Source: Luzula sylvatica (lineage: Eukaryota > Streptophyta > Magnoliopsida > Poales > Juncaceae). From it: DNA of 64,000 nucleotides. Where the stretch lies: NCBI GenBank assembly GCA_946800325.1, contig OX326961.1, positions 15,126,215 to 15,190,214 on the forward strand, in the 5' to 3' direction. This document shows, one piece after another, positions 15,011-28,855 of this stretch. Positions within the stretch are counted from its first letter, which is position 1. Every line of letters starts with the position of its first letter. The notes under the pieces were generated by a model. The model was not told where the DNA came from and did not search any database. It saw only the letters and a list, made by a program, of their open reading frames with translations. Both the position numbers and the translations under genes were made by a program.

Positions 15011-15253
15011 GTGACTATCTAACTAGCTAGCTAGCTAGCTAACTAACTAACTAACTAACTAACTACCTACCTTCATGCATACCCACTAACAAACAAACTA
15101 ACTTACGAACTAATTGACTAACTAATTATCTAACTAATTGACTAACTAACTATCTGACTAACTAACTACTACATAACAAACAAACTTACTAACTAACTAA
15201 TTAAGTAACTAACGAACTAATTAACTAACTAACTGACTAACTAACTAACTAAT

Positions 15254-15285
<32 letters not shown>

Positions 15286-15551
15286 AAGCCAAATAAATAA
15301 CTAACTAACTAACTAACTAACTAACTACATACCCACTAACTAACTAACTAACTAACTAACAAACAAACAAACTAATTCGCCAACTACTTAACTAACTAAC
15401 TAACTAAATAACTAACTAATTAACTAACTAACTACTAGCTAACTAACTGATTAACAAACTAACTTACTAACTATCTAACTAACTACTAGCTCACTAACTA
15501 ACTAAGTAACTAAATAACAAGCTGACTAACTAACTAACTAACTAATCAACG

Positions 15552-15610
<59 letters not shown>

Positions 15611-15807
15611 CATTAGCTTACTAACTATCTAACTAATTAACTAACTTACAATCTAACTACCTTCGTACATACCTATTAACTAACTAATTAACTAACTACC
15701 TAACTTACTAATTAACTAACTACCTTCCTACAAACCCAATAACTAACCAACTAAGTAATTAAGTAACAAGCTAACTAACTAACAAATATATTTTCCTACA
15801 TACCTAT

Positions 15808-15838
<31 letters not shown>

Positions 15839-15971
15839 TTAACTAACTAACTAACTACATACATACCTTCCTACATACCCCCTAACTAACTAACTAACTA
15901 AATAACTAACTTACAAACTACTAGCTAACTAACTAACTGACAAACTAACTAACTAAATAACTAACTAATTG

Positions 15972-16010
<39 letters not shown>

Positions 16011-16208
16011 TCCTTCTTATATACTTATTAACAAACTAACTAACTAACTAACTAACAAACTAACTAATTAACTAACTAACTAACTAACTAACTAGCTATC
16101 TTCCTACATACCCACTACCTAATTAATTTACTAACTAACTAACTAATTATCTAATTAACTAGCTAACTTACTACTATCTAACTAACCTACTATCTAACTA
16201 ACCTATTC

Positions 16209-16240
<32 letters not shown>

Positions 16241-16320
16241 CTAGATAACTAACTAACTAACTAACTAACTAATTTACTAACTATCTAACTATCTAACTAA
16301 CTACCTTCTTACATAAATAT

Positions 16321-16351
<31 letters not shown>

Positions 16352-18037
16352 TTAACTAACAACCTAACTAACTAACTAACGAACTAACTAACTGACTAAC
16401 TAACTAACTACCTTCCTACATACCCACTAACTAACTAACTACCTAACTAACTAACTAATTATTTACCTTTTTATTGAACTTAACTAACTAACAACCTTCT
16501 CATATACATATTAACTAACTAACTAACCAACTAACTTGCTAACTAACTAACTAACTAACTAATTAGCTAACTGACTAACTACCCAGCTACCTTCCTACAT
16601 ATTCCCACTACCTAACTAATTTACTGACTAACTCACTAACTAACTAACTAATTAACTGACTAACTAACTAGCTATTAGCAAACTAACTAACTAAGTAACT
16701 AACTACCTTATTACATACATATTAACTAACTTACTAAGTAATTAACTAACTAACTAACTCCTAGAAAACTAACTAACTTACTAACTAACCAACTGACTAC
16801 ATACCCACTAACTAACTAACTAAGTAACTAACTAATTAACTACATAACTAACTAACTGACTATTAGCTAAGTAGCTAACTAACTAACTAACTAACTACCT
16901 ACCTTCCTGCATACCCACTAACTAACTAACTAAATAACTAACTACTAGCTGACTAACTAACTAATTAAATAACTAACTAATTGACTAACTAACTTACTAA
17001 CTAACTAACTAACTAATAGATAACTAACTAACTAACTAACTATTTAACTAACTAACTTCCTTCTTATATACATATTAACTAACTAACTAACTAATAGATA
17101 ACTAACTAACTAACTTACTATTTAACTAACTAACTTCCTTCTAATATACATATTAACTAACTAACTAACTAAGTAACTAACTAACTAACTAATTAACTAA
17201 CTAACAATCTACCTACCTACCTTCCTACATACCCACTAACTAACTAACTAGCTAACTTACTACTAGCTAACTAACCGACTAACTAACTACCTTCCAACAT
17301 ACCTATTAACTAGCAAACTAATTGACTAACTACTAGATAACTAACTAACTAACTAACTAATTAACTAACTATCTAACTATCTAACTAACTACCTTCTTAC
17401 ATAAATATTAACTAATTAACTAGCTAACTAATTAACTAACAACCTCACTAACTAACTAACTAACTAATCAACTAACTAACTAACTAACTAAGTACCTTCG
17501 TACATACCCACTAACTAACTAACTGACTGACGAACTAGCCAACTAACTAACTAACTACCTTCCTACATACGCACTATCTAACTAACTAACTAACCAACTA
17601 ATTAACGAACTAATTAACTAACTATTTCACTAATTAACTAACTACTTGCTAACTAACTAATTAACTAACTAACTACGTGCTAAGTAACTAACTAACTAAC
17701 TGATTAACTAACTAACTAACAAACTAGCCAAATAACTAACTTACTAAGTTACAAACTAACTAACTAACTAACTACATACCCACTAACTAACTAACTTAGT
17801 TACTAATTAACTGATTAATTAACTAATTAACGAACTAACTGATGACTAACTACCTAGCTAGCTATCTAACTAACTAACTAACAAACTACCTTCATGCATA
17901 CCCACTAACTAACTAACAAACTAACGAACTATTTAACTAACTAATTATCTAACTAATTAACTAACTAACTATCTGACTAACTAACTAACTGACTAACTAA
18001 CAACTAGCTATCAAACTAACTAACTAACTAACTAATG

Positions 18038-18074
<37 letters not shown>

Positions 18075-18381
18075 GCCAAATAACCAACTAACTAACTAAC
18101 TTACTAACTAACTTACTAACTAACTAACTACATACCCACTAACTAATTAACTAACTAACTAACAAACAAACAAACTAACTAATTAGCTAACTGTTTAACT
18201 AACTCACTAACTAACTAAATAACTAACTAATTAACTAACTAACTACTAGCTAACTAACATACTAACTAACTGATTAACAAACTAACTTATTAACTAACTA
18301 ACTAAGTACTAGCTCACTAACTAACTAAGCAACTAACTAACTAGCTAACCAACTAACTAACTAACTAATTAATGAACTAAT

Positions 18382-18416
<35 letters not shown>

Positions 18417-18703
18417 GTAACTAACTGACCACTAGCTAACTAACTAACTAACTAATTAACTAACTCACTAACTAACTATCTTCATACATACCTATTAACT
18501 AACTAATTAACTAACTACCTAACTTACTAATTAACTAACTGCCTTCCTACAAACCCACTAACTAAACAACTAACTAATTAAGTAACTAACTAACTAACTA
18601 AATAACAATTTTCCTACATACCTATTAAGTAACTAACTAACTAAATAACTAATTAACTAACTAACTAACTAACTACCTACGTTCCTACATACCCACTAAC
18701 TAA

Positions 18704-19565
18704 ACGCTAGCTCGAATTTCCGTCTTCTTCTACGTCGATCCTCCCGAATTGCCGAAGAACGCCTTCCGTAATATGATAGATCTAGTTCGTGTCGAGGTGG
18801 AGCAAGCACGCCTTCCTCCAAATCTTCACGTTTGCACTCCTAGGGTTGAGAACGTCTCCACCCAAAGAACGGCTCTTGAAGATTTACTCTTTTCGGTTGT
18901 ATTGAATTTCTGGATGAGTTTGTAGAGAGAGAGAGAGTAGAAAATATGATGATTTGGTCCTGACCAAGGGGTCCAATTTATAGGCTTGATACTCCTCTTG
19001 ATTGGAAAGGATAATTATGGAAGGTTTTGGGGCTGGATGAGGGAGAATTGGAAGGTTTTGGGGCTGGATGAGGGAGAAATGGAAGGTTTTGGGGAGCAAC
19101 AAATCAACTAAGAAGGCAACAAATCAATCTAAAGGAGGCCACAAATCAATCTAAAGAAGGCAACAAATTAGCTTGTTGGGGCTTGTGCATGGGCTGAGAG
19201 CTGGGGCTAGGCGTGGGCTGTGAGATTTGCCTGCGCGGGCAGTGAATTTTGCCTCTGCGGCCAGGCCCTGTGCGTTGCAGCAGTTTGGTGATCTTCTTCT
19301 TTTGTTTTTGCCTTTCCCGCCTCGATCTTTCACCAAATATATCAATGTGATATATCGTTTTGACTGTCTTCAGTGTGCCGGAGGCAATGGTGCTGACCAA
19401 ATTCCCAAATTATTCCTCTATCTCCTGAAAATGGGCAAAGAACACATTAGTGTAGAAATATTCATGATGTTTGAAATATGTATCATAAAAGCATAGAATA
19501 TAACTTCACAAGGGCTAAAATCCCTAAATAAGACTCGTAAAACGTGTTCCATTTGCCTCACATCA
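18704..19565 (-). mobile_element. Truncated LTR of a Ty3/gypsy-like retroelement (in copy A)
   Basis: Read on the minus strand it begins TGATGTGAGGCAAAT at 19565, the same terminus as the LTRs at 49244 and 53276, and shares the early block GGGATTTTAGCCCTTGTGAAG. It carries TATAAATT (18975-18982) and a (GA)n/(CT)n pyrimidine patch (18925-18937) just downstream, as the other LTRs do. The 3' end of the LTR, including the terminal CA, is absent: sequence passes into CTAA repeat at 18703. There is no PBS or PPT and no target-site duplication can be shown. Small tandem repeats lie in the upstream part: a ~31-bp unit with GGAAGGTTTTGGGG (19019-19096) and a ~25-bp unit with CAACAAATCAATCTAAAG (19097-19170). 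Short open frames here are not genes. Confidence 0.85.
18975..18982 (-). promoter_or_regulatory. LTR TATA box
   Basis: TATAAATT on the minus strand, ~585 bp from the LTR 5' end and ~40 bp upstream of a CT-rich patch (18925-18937). The arrangement matches TATA boxes in the LTRs at 49655, 53687 and 57080. The duplicate lies 18615 bp to the right. Confidence 0.6.
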
Positions 19566-21229
19566 ACTAACTAACTAATTAACAAACTAACTAACTACCT
19601 AGCTAACTAACTAATTAACTAACTAACTAGATAACTTACTACTACCTAACTACCAGACTAACTAACTTCCTTCCAACATACCTATTCACTAACTAACTAC
19701 CTAACTAACTAACTACTAGACAACTAACTAACTAACTAACTAATTAACTAACTATCTAACTATCTAACTAACTACTTTCTTACATAAATATTAACTAACT
19801 AACTAATTAATTAACTAACTAATTAACTAAGAACCTAACTAACTGACTAACTAACTGACTAACTAACTAACTAACTAACTAACTAGCTTCCTACATACCC
19901 ACTAACTAACTAACTACCTACCTAACTAACTAATTCTTTACCTTTTTGTTTAACTTAACTAACTAACAATCATCTTATATACATATTAACTAACTAACTA
20001 ACCAACTAACTCACTAACTCACTAACTAACTAACTAACTAACTAACTAATTAGCTAACTGACTAACTAACAAGCTACCTTCCTACATATACCCACTACCT
20101 AACTAATTTACTAACTAACTCACTAACTAACTAACTAATTAACTAACTAACTACTAGCAAACTAAAGAACTAACTTACTAATCACCTTTCTACATACATA
20201 TTACCTAACTAACTAACTAATTAACTAACTAATTAACTACTAGATGACAAACTAACTTACTAACTAACCAACTAACTACATACCCACTAACTAACTAACT
20301 AATTAACTAACTAATTAACTACATAACTAACTAACTGACCACTAGCTAAGTAGCTAACTAACTAACTAACTAACTAACTACCTACCTTCCTGCATACCCA
20401 CTATTTAACTAACTAAATAGCTAACTAACTACTAGCTGACTAACTAATAGACTAAGTAACTAAATAACTAACTAATTGAATAACTAACTAACTTACTAAC
20501 TAACAAATAGATAACTAACTAACTAACTAACTAACTAACAAATAGATAACTAACTAACTAACTAACTATTTAACTAACTAACTTCCTTCTTATATACATA
20601 TTAACTAACTAACTAACTAATTAACTAACTAAGTAACTAGCTAACTTTCTACTAGTTAACTAACCGACTAACTAACTACCTTCCAACATACCTATTGACT
20701 AACTAACTAACAAACTAAATAACTACAAGATAACTAACTAACTAACTAACTAATTGACTAACTATCTAACTATTTAACTAACTACCTTCTTACATAAATA
20801 TTAACTAACTAACTAACTAACTAACTAAATAACTAACAACCTAACTAACTAACTAACTAACTAATTAACTAACTAACTAACTAAGTACCTTCGTACATAC
20901 CCACTAACTAACAATCTAACTAACTAACTAACTAGCCAACTAACTAACTAGCTACCTTCCCACATACCCACTATCTAACTAACTAACAAACTAATTAACA
21001 AACTAATGGCCTAACTATTTGACTAACTAACTAACTACTAGATAACTAACTAATTAACTAACTAACAAACTAATTAACTAACTAACTAACTAACTAGCTA
21101 ACTAACGGATTAACTAACTAACTATCTATCTAGCCAGATAACTAACTAACTAACTAACTAACAAACTACCAAACTTACAAACTACATACCCACTAACTAA
21201 CTAACTAACTAACAAATTGACTAACAAAT

Positions 21230-21265
<36 letters not shown>

Positions 21266-21712
21266 AAATAACTAGCTAACTAGCCAACTACCAAGCTAGC
21301 TGACTAACTAACTAACTACCTACCTACCTTCATGCATACCCACTAACTAACTAACTAACTAACGAACTATTTAACTAACTAATTATCTAACTAATTAACT
21401 AACTAACTATCTGACTAACTATCTACTTGCTAACTAACTAACTAACTAACTAATTAACTAACTAATTATTAACTAATTAACTAACTAACTAACTAACTAA
21501 TTAACTAACTAACTAACTAGCCAAATAACTAACTAACTGACTAGGTAACTAACAAACAAACAAACTAATTTAGCTAACTGTTTAACTAACTAACTAACTA
21601 AATAACTAACTAATTAACTAACTGACTACTAGCTAACTAACAAACTAACTAACTGATTAACAAACTAACTTACTAACTAACTAACTACTAGCTCACTAAC
21701 TAACTAACTAAT

Positions 21713-21747
<35 letters not shown>

Positions 21748-21753
21748 TTAACG

Positions 21754-21792
<39 letters not shown>

Positions 21793-22316
21793 AAACTAAC
21801 CACTATCTTACTAACTAACAAACTAACTGATTAACTAACTTACTAACTAACTACCTTCATACATACATATTAACTAACTAATTAACTAACTACCTAACTT
21901 ACTAATTAACTAACTACCTTCCTACAAACCCACTAACTAACCAACTAACTAATTAAGTAAGTAACTAACTACCTAACAAACAATTTTCATACATACCTAT
22001 TAACTAACTGACTAACTAAGTAACTAATTAACTAACTAACTAACTACCTACCAACCTTCCTACATACCCACTAACTAACTAACTAAATAACTAACTAACA
22101 AACTACTAGCTAACTAACTAACTAACTAACTAAATAACTAAATAATTGACTAACTAACTAACTAACTAACTAACAAATAGATAACTAACTAACTAACAAT
22201 TTAACTAACTAACTTCCTTCTTATATACGTATTAACAAACTAACAAACAAAGAAACTAACTAACTAACTAATTAACTAACTAACTAACTAACTAGCTACC
22301 TTCCTACATACCCACT
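19566..22316 (+). repeat. CTAA satellite, forward orientation
   Basis: Continuation of the punctuated CTAA array after the LTR fragment. A ~435-bp segment, about 19611-20045, is present here but missing from the equivalent place in copy B (after 38220). It ends at a motif CTACCTTCCTACATACCCAC, immediately followed by the opposite-strand version of the satellite. No gene is seen. Confidence 0.93.
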
Positions 22317-22943
22317 TAGTTAGCTAGTAGTTAGTTAGTTAGTTAAATAGTTAGTCCATTAGTTTGTTAATTAGTTTGTTAATTAGTTAGATAGTGGGTA
22401 TGTAGGAAGGTAAGTAGTTAGTTAGTTGGCTAGTTAGTTAGTTAGTTAGTTTATTAGTTAGTGGGTATGTACGAAGGTACTTAGTTAGTTAGTTAGTTAG
22501 TTATGTTGTTAGTTAATTAGTTAGTGAGTTAGTTAGTTAGTTAATATTTATGTAAGAAGGTAGTTAGTTAGATAGTTAGATAGTTAGTTAATTAGTTAAT
22601 TTGTTAGTTAGTTATCTAGTAGTTAGTTAGTTAGTTAGGTAGTTAGTTAGTGAATATGTATGTTGGAAGGAAGTTAGTTAGTCGGTTAGTTAGTTAGTAG
22701 TAAGTTATCTAGTTAGTTAGTTAATTAGATAGTTAGTTAGTTAGTAAATTAATTAGTTAGTGGGTATGTAGGAAGGTAGCTAGTTAGTTACTTATTTAAT
22801 TAGTTAGTTAGTTAGTTAGTTAGTCAGTTAGTTTGTTAATATGTATATAAGAAGGAAGTTAGTTAGTTAAATTGTTAGTTAGTTAGTTAGTTATCTATTA
22901 GTTAGTTAGTTAGTTAGTTAGTCAATTAGTTAGTTATTTAGTA

Positions 22944-22977
<34 letters not shown>

Positions 22978-23536
22978 CTAGTAGTTTGTTAGTTAGTTGT
23001 TTAGTTAGTTAGTTAGTGGGTATGTAGGAACGTAGGTAGTTAGTTAGTTAGTTAGTTAATTATTTAGTTATATAGTTAGTTAGGTAGTTAATAGGTATGT
23101 AGGAAAATTGTTAGTTAGTTAGTTAGTAAGTTAGTTACTTAATTAGTTAGTTGTTTAGTTAGTGGGTTTGTAGGAAGGTAGTTAGTTAATTAGTAAGTTA
23201 GGCAGTTAGTTAATTAGTTAGTTAATAGGTATGTATGAAGGTAGTTAGTTAGTAAGTTAGTTAATTAGTTAGTTAGTTAGTCAGCTAGTGGTTAGTTAGT
23301 TAGTTAGTTAGTTTGTTAGTTAGTTAATTAGTTAGTTAGTTAGTTAGCTAGTTAGTTAGTTACTTAGTTAGTTACTCAGTTAGTTAGTGAGCTAGTAGTT
23401 AGTTAGTTAGTTAATAAGTTAGTTTGTTAATCAGTTAGTTAGTATGTTAGTTAGCTAGTAGTTAGTTAGTTAATTAGTTAGTTATTAAGTTAGTTAGTTA
23501 GTTAGTTAAACAGTTAGCTAATTAGTTTGTTTGTTT

Positions 23537-23570
<34 letters not shown>

Positions 23571-23617
23571 GGGTATGTAGTTTGTTAGTTAGTAAGTTAG
23601 TTAGTTAGTTATTTGGC

Positions 23618-23655
<38 letters not shown>

Positions 23656-24110
23656 GATAGCTAGTAGTTAGATAGTCAGTTAGTTAGTTAGTCAGATAGT
23701 TAGTTAGTTAATTAGTTAGAAAATTAGTTAGTTAATTAGTTCGATCGTTTGTTAGTTAGTTAGTGGGTATGCATGAAGGTAGTTAGTTAGTTAGATAGTT
23801 AGTTAGTTAGCTAGCTAGCTAGGTAGTTAGTCATTAGTTAATTAGTTAGTTAGTTAGTTAGTTAATGGGTATGTAGTCAGTTAGCTAGTTAGTTAGTTAG
23901 TTAGTTAGTTAGTCAGTTAGATAATCAGCTAGTTAGTTAGTTAGTTAGTTAGCTAGTAGTTAGTTAGTTAGTTAGATAGTTAGTTAATTAGTTAGTTAGC
24001 TAGTAGTTAGTTAGTTAGTTAAATAGTTAGTTAATTAGTTAGTTAATTAGTTTGTTAGTTAGTTAGTTAGATAGTGGGTATGTAGGAAGGTAGTTTGTTA
24101 GTTAGTTGGC

Positions 24111-24146
<36 letters not shown>

Positions 24147-25193
24147 GGGTATGCACGAAGGTACTTAGTTAGTTAGTTAGTTAGTTAGTTGGGTTGTTAG
24201 TTAATTAGTTAGTTAGTTAGTTAATATTTATGTAAGAAGGTAGTTGGTTAGATAGTTAGATAGTTAGTTAATTAGTTAGTTAGTTAGTTAGTTAGTTATC
24301 TAGTAGTTAGTTAATTAGTTAGTTAGTTAATAGGTATGTTGGAAGGTAGTTAGTTAGTCGGTTAGTCAGCTAGTAGTAAGTTAGCTAGTTAGTTAGTTAA
24401 TTAGTTGGTTAGTTACTTAGTAAATTAATTAGTTTGTGGGTATATAGGAAGGTAGGTAGGTAGCTAGTTAGTTAGTTAATTAGTTAGTTAGTTACTTAGT
24501 TAGTTAGTTAGTTAATATGTATATAAGAAGGAAGTTAGTTAGTTAAATAGTTAGTTAGTTAGTTAGTTATCTATTAGTTAGTTAGTTAGTTAGTTAGTTA
24601 GTCAATTAGTTAGTTATTTAGTTAGTTAGTTAGTCAGCTAGTAGTTAGTTATTTAGTTCGTTAGTTAGTGGGTATGCTGGAAGGTAGTTAGTTAGTTTGT
24701 TAGTTAGTTAGCTACATAGCTAGTAGTCAGTAAGTTAGTTATGTAGTTAATTAGTTAGTTAATTAGTTAATTAGTTAGTGGGTATGTAGTTAGTTGGTTA
24801 GTTAGTAAGTTAGTTAGTTATCTAGTAGTTAGTTAGTTAGTTAATTAGTTAGTTAGTTCGTCAATATGTATGTAGAAAGGTAGTTAGTTAGTTAGTTAGT
24901 TTGCTAATAGTTAGTTAGTTAGTTAGTTCATTAGTTAGTTTGTTAGTGAGTTAGTTAGTAAATTAGTTAGGTAGTGGGTATATTAGGAAGGTAGCTGGTT
25001 AGTTAGTCAGTTAGCTAATTAGTTTGTTAGTTAGTTAGTTAGCTAGTTAGTTGGTTAGTTAGTTAGTTAATATGTATATATGAAGGTTGTTAGTTATTTA
25101 AGTTAAATAAAAAGGTAAATAGTTAGTTAGGTAGTTAGGTAGTTAGTTAGTTAGTGGGTATGTAGGAAGGTAGTTAGTTAGTTAGTCAGTCGG

Positions 25194-25225
<32 letters not shown>

Positions 25226-25308
25226 GTTGTTAGTTAATTAGTTAGTTAGTTAGTTAGTTAATAGTTATGTAAGAAGGTAGTTAGCTCGATAGTTAGATAG
25301 TTTGTAAA

Positions 25309-25339
<31 letters not shown>

Positions 25340-25684
25340 ATAGTTATGTAAGAAGGTAGTTAGCTCGATAGTTAGATAGTTTGTAAATTAGTTAGTTAGT
25401 TAGTTATCTAGTGGTTAGTTAGTTAGTTAGTTAGTTAGTGAATAGGTATGTTAGAAGGTAGTTAGTTCGTCGGTTAGTTAGCTAGTAGTAAGTTAGCTAG
25501 TTAGTTAGATAATTAGTTAGTTAGTCTGTAAATTAATTAGTTAGTGGGTATGTTGGAAGGTAGCTAGTTAGTTAGTTAGTTAGTTAGTTAGTTAATTAGT
25601 TCGTTAGTTAGTTAGTTAGTTAGTTTGTTTGTTAATATGTATATAAGAAGGAAGTTAGTTAAATTATTAGTTAGTTAGTTATAT

Positions 25685-25718
<34 letters not shown>

Positions 25719-26518
25719 CAATTAGTTAGTTATTTAGTTAGTTAGTTAGTTAGTTAGCTAGTAGTTTGTTAGTTACTTATTTAGTTAGTTAGTTAGTGGG
25801 TATGTAGGAAGGTAGGTAGGTACTTAGTTAGTTAGTTAATTTGTTAGTAAGTTAGTTCGTTAGTTAATAGGTATGTAGGAAAATGGTTAGTTAGTTAGTT
25901 AGTCAGTTTGTTACTTAATTTGTTAGTTGGTTAGTTAATGGGTTTGTAGGAAGGTAGTTAGTTAATTAGTAAGTTAGGTATTTAGTTAATTGGTTAGTTA
26001 ATAGGTATGTATGAAGGTAGTTAGTAAGTAAGTTAGTTAATTAGTTACATAGTTAGTAAGCTAGTGGTTAGTTAGTTTGTTAGTTAGTTAGTTAGTTAGT
26101 TAATTTAGTTTATTAGTTCGTTAATTAGTTAGTTAGTTTGTTAGTTAGCTTGTTTGTAAGTTACTTAGTTAGTTAGTGAGCTAGTAGTTAGTTAGTTCGT
26201 TAGTTAGTAAGTTAGTTTGTTAATCAGTTAGTTAGCTAGTAGTTAGTTAGTGAATTAGTTAGTTATTTAGTTAGTTAGTTAGTTAAACAGTTGGCTAATT
26301 AGTTAGTTAGTTTGTTAGTTAGTCAGTTAGTTAGTTAGTTAGTTAATTAGTTATTTGGCTAGTTAGTTAGTTAGTTAGTTAGTTAATTAGTTAGTTAGTT
26401 AGTTAGTTAGTCAATTAGTTAGTTAGTTAGTTAATTAGTTACTTAATTAGTTAGATAATTAGTTTGTCAATTAGTTCGTTAGTTAGTTTGTCTGTTAGTG
26501 GGTATGCAAGAAGGTAGG

Positions 26519-26553
<35 letters not shown>

Positions 26554-26721
26554 CTAGCTAGCTAGCTAGTTAGATAGTCACTAGTTAGTTAGTTAGTTAG
26601 TTAGTTAGTTAATTAGTTAGTTAATTTGTTAGTCAGCTAGTTAGTTAGTGGGTATGTAGTTAGTTAGTTAGTTAGTTTGTTGGTTAGTTATTTGGCTAGT
26701 TAGTCAGTTAGTTAGTTAATC

Positions 26722-26755
<34 letters not shown>

Positions 26756-26975
26756 CTTTTAGTTAGTTAGTTAGTTAGTTAGTTTATTAATTAGTTAGTT
26801 AGTTAGTAAGTATTTAGTTAGTTAGTTAATTTTTTCGTTATTAGTTTGTTTGTTTGTTAATAAGTTAGTTAGTTAGTGGGTATTTTCGGAAGGTAGCTAG
26901 TTAGTTAGTTAGTTAGTTAGTTAAATAGTCAGCTAATTCGTTAGTTAGTTAGTTAGTTAGCTATTAGTTCGTTAA

Positions 26976-27006
<31 letters not shown>

Positions 27007-27031
27007 ATTTGTTAGTTAGTTAGTTATCTAG

Positions 27032-27069
<38 letters not shown>

Positions 27070-27311
27070 ATAGGTATGTAAAAAGGTCATTAGTTAGTTA
27101 GATAATTTGCTAGTAGTTAGTTAACCAGTTAAGTAGTTAGTCAATTTAGTTAGTTAGTTTGTTAATTAGTAAGCAAATTAGTTAGTTAGTGGGTATGTAG
27201 GAAGGTAGCCAGTTAGTTAGTTAGTAAATTAATTAGTTAGTTAGTTAGTTTGTTAGTTAGTTAATATGTATATAAGAAGGTAGTTAGTTAGTTAGTTAAA
27301 AAAAAAGTTAA

Positions 27312-27350
<39 letters not shown>

Positions 27351-27366
27351 TCTATTAGTAAGTTAA

Positions 27367-27397
<31 letters not shown>

Positions 27398-27469
27398 TCT
27401 ATTAGTAAGTTAGTTAGTTAGTTAGTTAATTAGTTAGTTATTCAATTAATTAGTTAGTTAGTTAGCTAG

Positions 27470-27508
<39 letters not shown>

Positions 27509-27594
27509 GTAGTTGGTGGGTATGTAGGAAGGTAGTTAATTAGTTCGTTAGTTAGTTAGTTAGTTAGATAATTAGTTAATAGGTATGTAGGAAG

Positions 27595-27627
<33 letters not shown>

Positions 27628-27669
27628 GGGTTTGTAGGAAAGTAGTTAGTTAGTTAGTTAGTTAATTAA

Positions 27670-27712
<43 letters not shown>

Positions 27713-27728
27713 ATAGGTATGTAGGAAG

Positions 27729-27759
<31 letters not shown>

Positions 27760-28809
27760 ATTAGTTAGATATTTAGTTAGTTAGTTGGTTTGTAGGAAGG
27801 TAGTTAAGTAATTAGTTAGTCAGGTAGGTAATTAGTTAGTTTGCTAATAGGTATGTATGAAGGTAGTTAGTTAGTTAATTAGTTCACTAATGAATTGGCT
27901 AATTAGTTAGTTAGTAAGTTAGTTAAATAGTTAATTAGTTAGTTAATTAGTTAGTTAGTTAGTTAGTTAGTGAGCTAGTAGTTAGTTAGTTAGTTAGTTA
28001 GTTAGTGAGTTAGTTAGTTAATCAGTCAGTTAGTTAGTTAGCCAGTAGTTAGTTAGTTTGTTAGTTAAATAGTTAGTTAATTAATTTGTTAGTTATTGAG
28101 TTGGTTATTTAGTTAGCTATTAGTAAGTTAGTTGAATAGTTAGTCCATTAGTTAGCTAGTTAGTTATTTAGTTAGTTAGATAATGGGTATATCGGAAGGT
28201 AGGTAGTGAGTTAGTTAGTGAGTTTGTCAGTTTAGTTAGTTAGTTAGCTAGTAGTTAGTTAGTTAGCTAGTTAGTTAATTAGATAGTTTGTGGGTATGTA
28301 GAAGGTAGGTAGTTAGTTTGTTAATAAGTTATTTATTTATTTAGTTATTTAGTTAGTTAGTTAGTTAGTTATCTAGTAGTTGGTTAGTTAGTTAACTAGT
28401 TAGTTATAAAGTTAGTTAGTTAGTTAGTTATTTAGTTAGTTAGTTACTTAGCTAGTTAGTCTGTTAGATAGTTCGGGGGTATGTAGGAAGGCAGTTAGTT
28501 AGTTAGGTCGTTAATTAGTTAGTTAGTTAGTTAGTTAGTACTTAGTTAGTTATTTAGTTAGTTAGTTAGTTAGCTAGCTCATAATTAGTTAGTTAGTTAT
28601 TTAATGGGCATGTAGGAAGGTAGTAAGTTAGCCAGTTAGCTAGTTAATAGGTATGTAGGAATATTGTTAGTAAATAAGTTAGTTAGTTAGCTAGTTAGTT
28701 AGTTAGTAAGTTAGTTAGTTAGTAAGTTAGTGGGTTTGTATGAAGGCAGTCAGTTAATTAGTTAGTTAAGTAGTTAGTTAGATAGTTAGTTAATAGTTAT
28801 GTTTAAAGG

Positions 28810-28855
<46 letters not shown>

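Larger units (their letters stand above)
1131..18703 (+). repeat. CTAA satellite array, forward orientation, left block
   Basis: This is ~17.6 kb of imperfect CTAA tetramer repeats. It is interrupted every ~60-200 bp by a ~20-bp motif in several classes, for example CTACCTTCCTACATACCCAC, TTCCTTCTTATATACATATT, CTTCTTACATAAATATTAAC, CCTTCCAACATACCTATTAA and TTCATGCATACCCAC. Classes recur in a fixed order, making higher-order repeats (compare 5160-6800 with 8530-10270, offset ~3.37 kb). Both strands are saturated with TAA and TAG, so there is no open frame of note. The part from about 10650 belongs to tandem copy A. It is not plant telomere repeat (TTTAGGG) and no gene is seen. Confidence 0.95.

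Noticed and set aside
1131..18703. Telomeric array
   Set aside because: The unit is CTAA, not CCCTAAA or any known plant telomere variant. It switches strand several times and is interrupted by motifs and LTRs.
18884..19496. Small frames on both strands in the LTR fragment, repeated at 37499-38099
   Set aside because: They lie wholly inside an LTR with TATA box and tandem repeats; their conservation between copies reflects the 18.6-kb duplication only.
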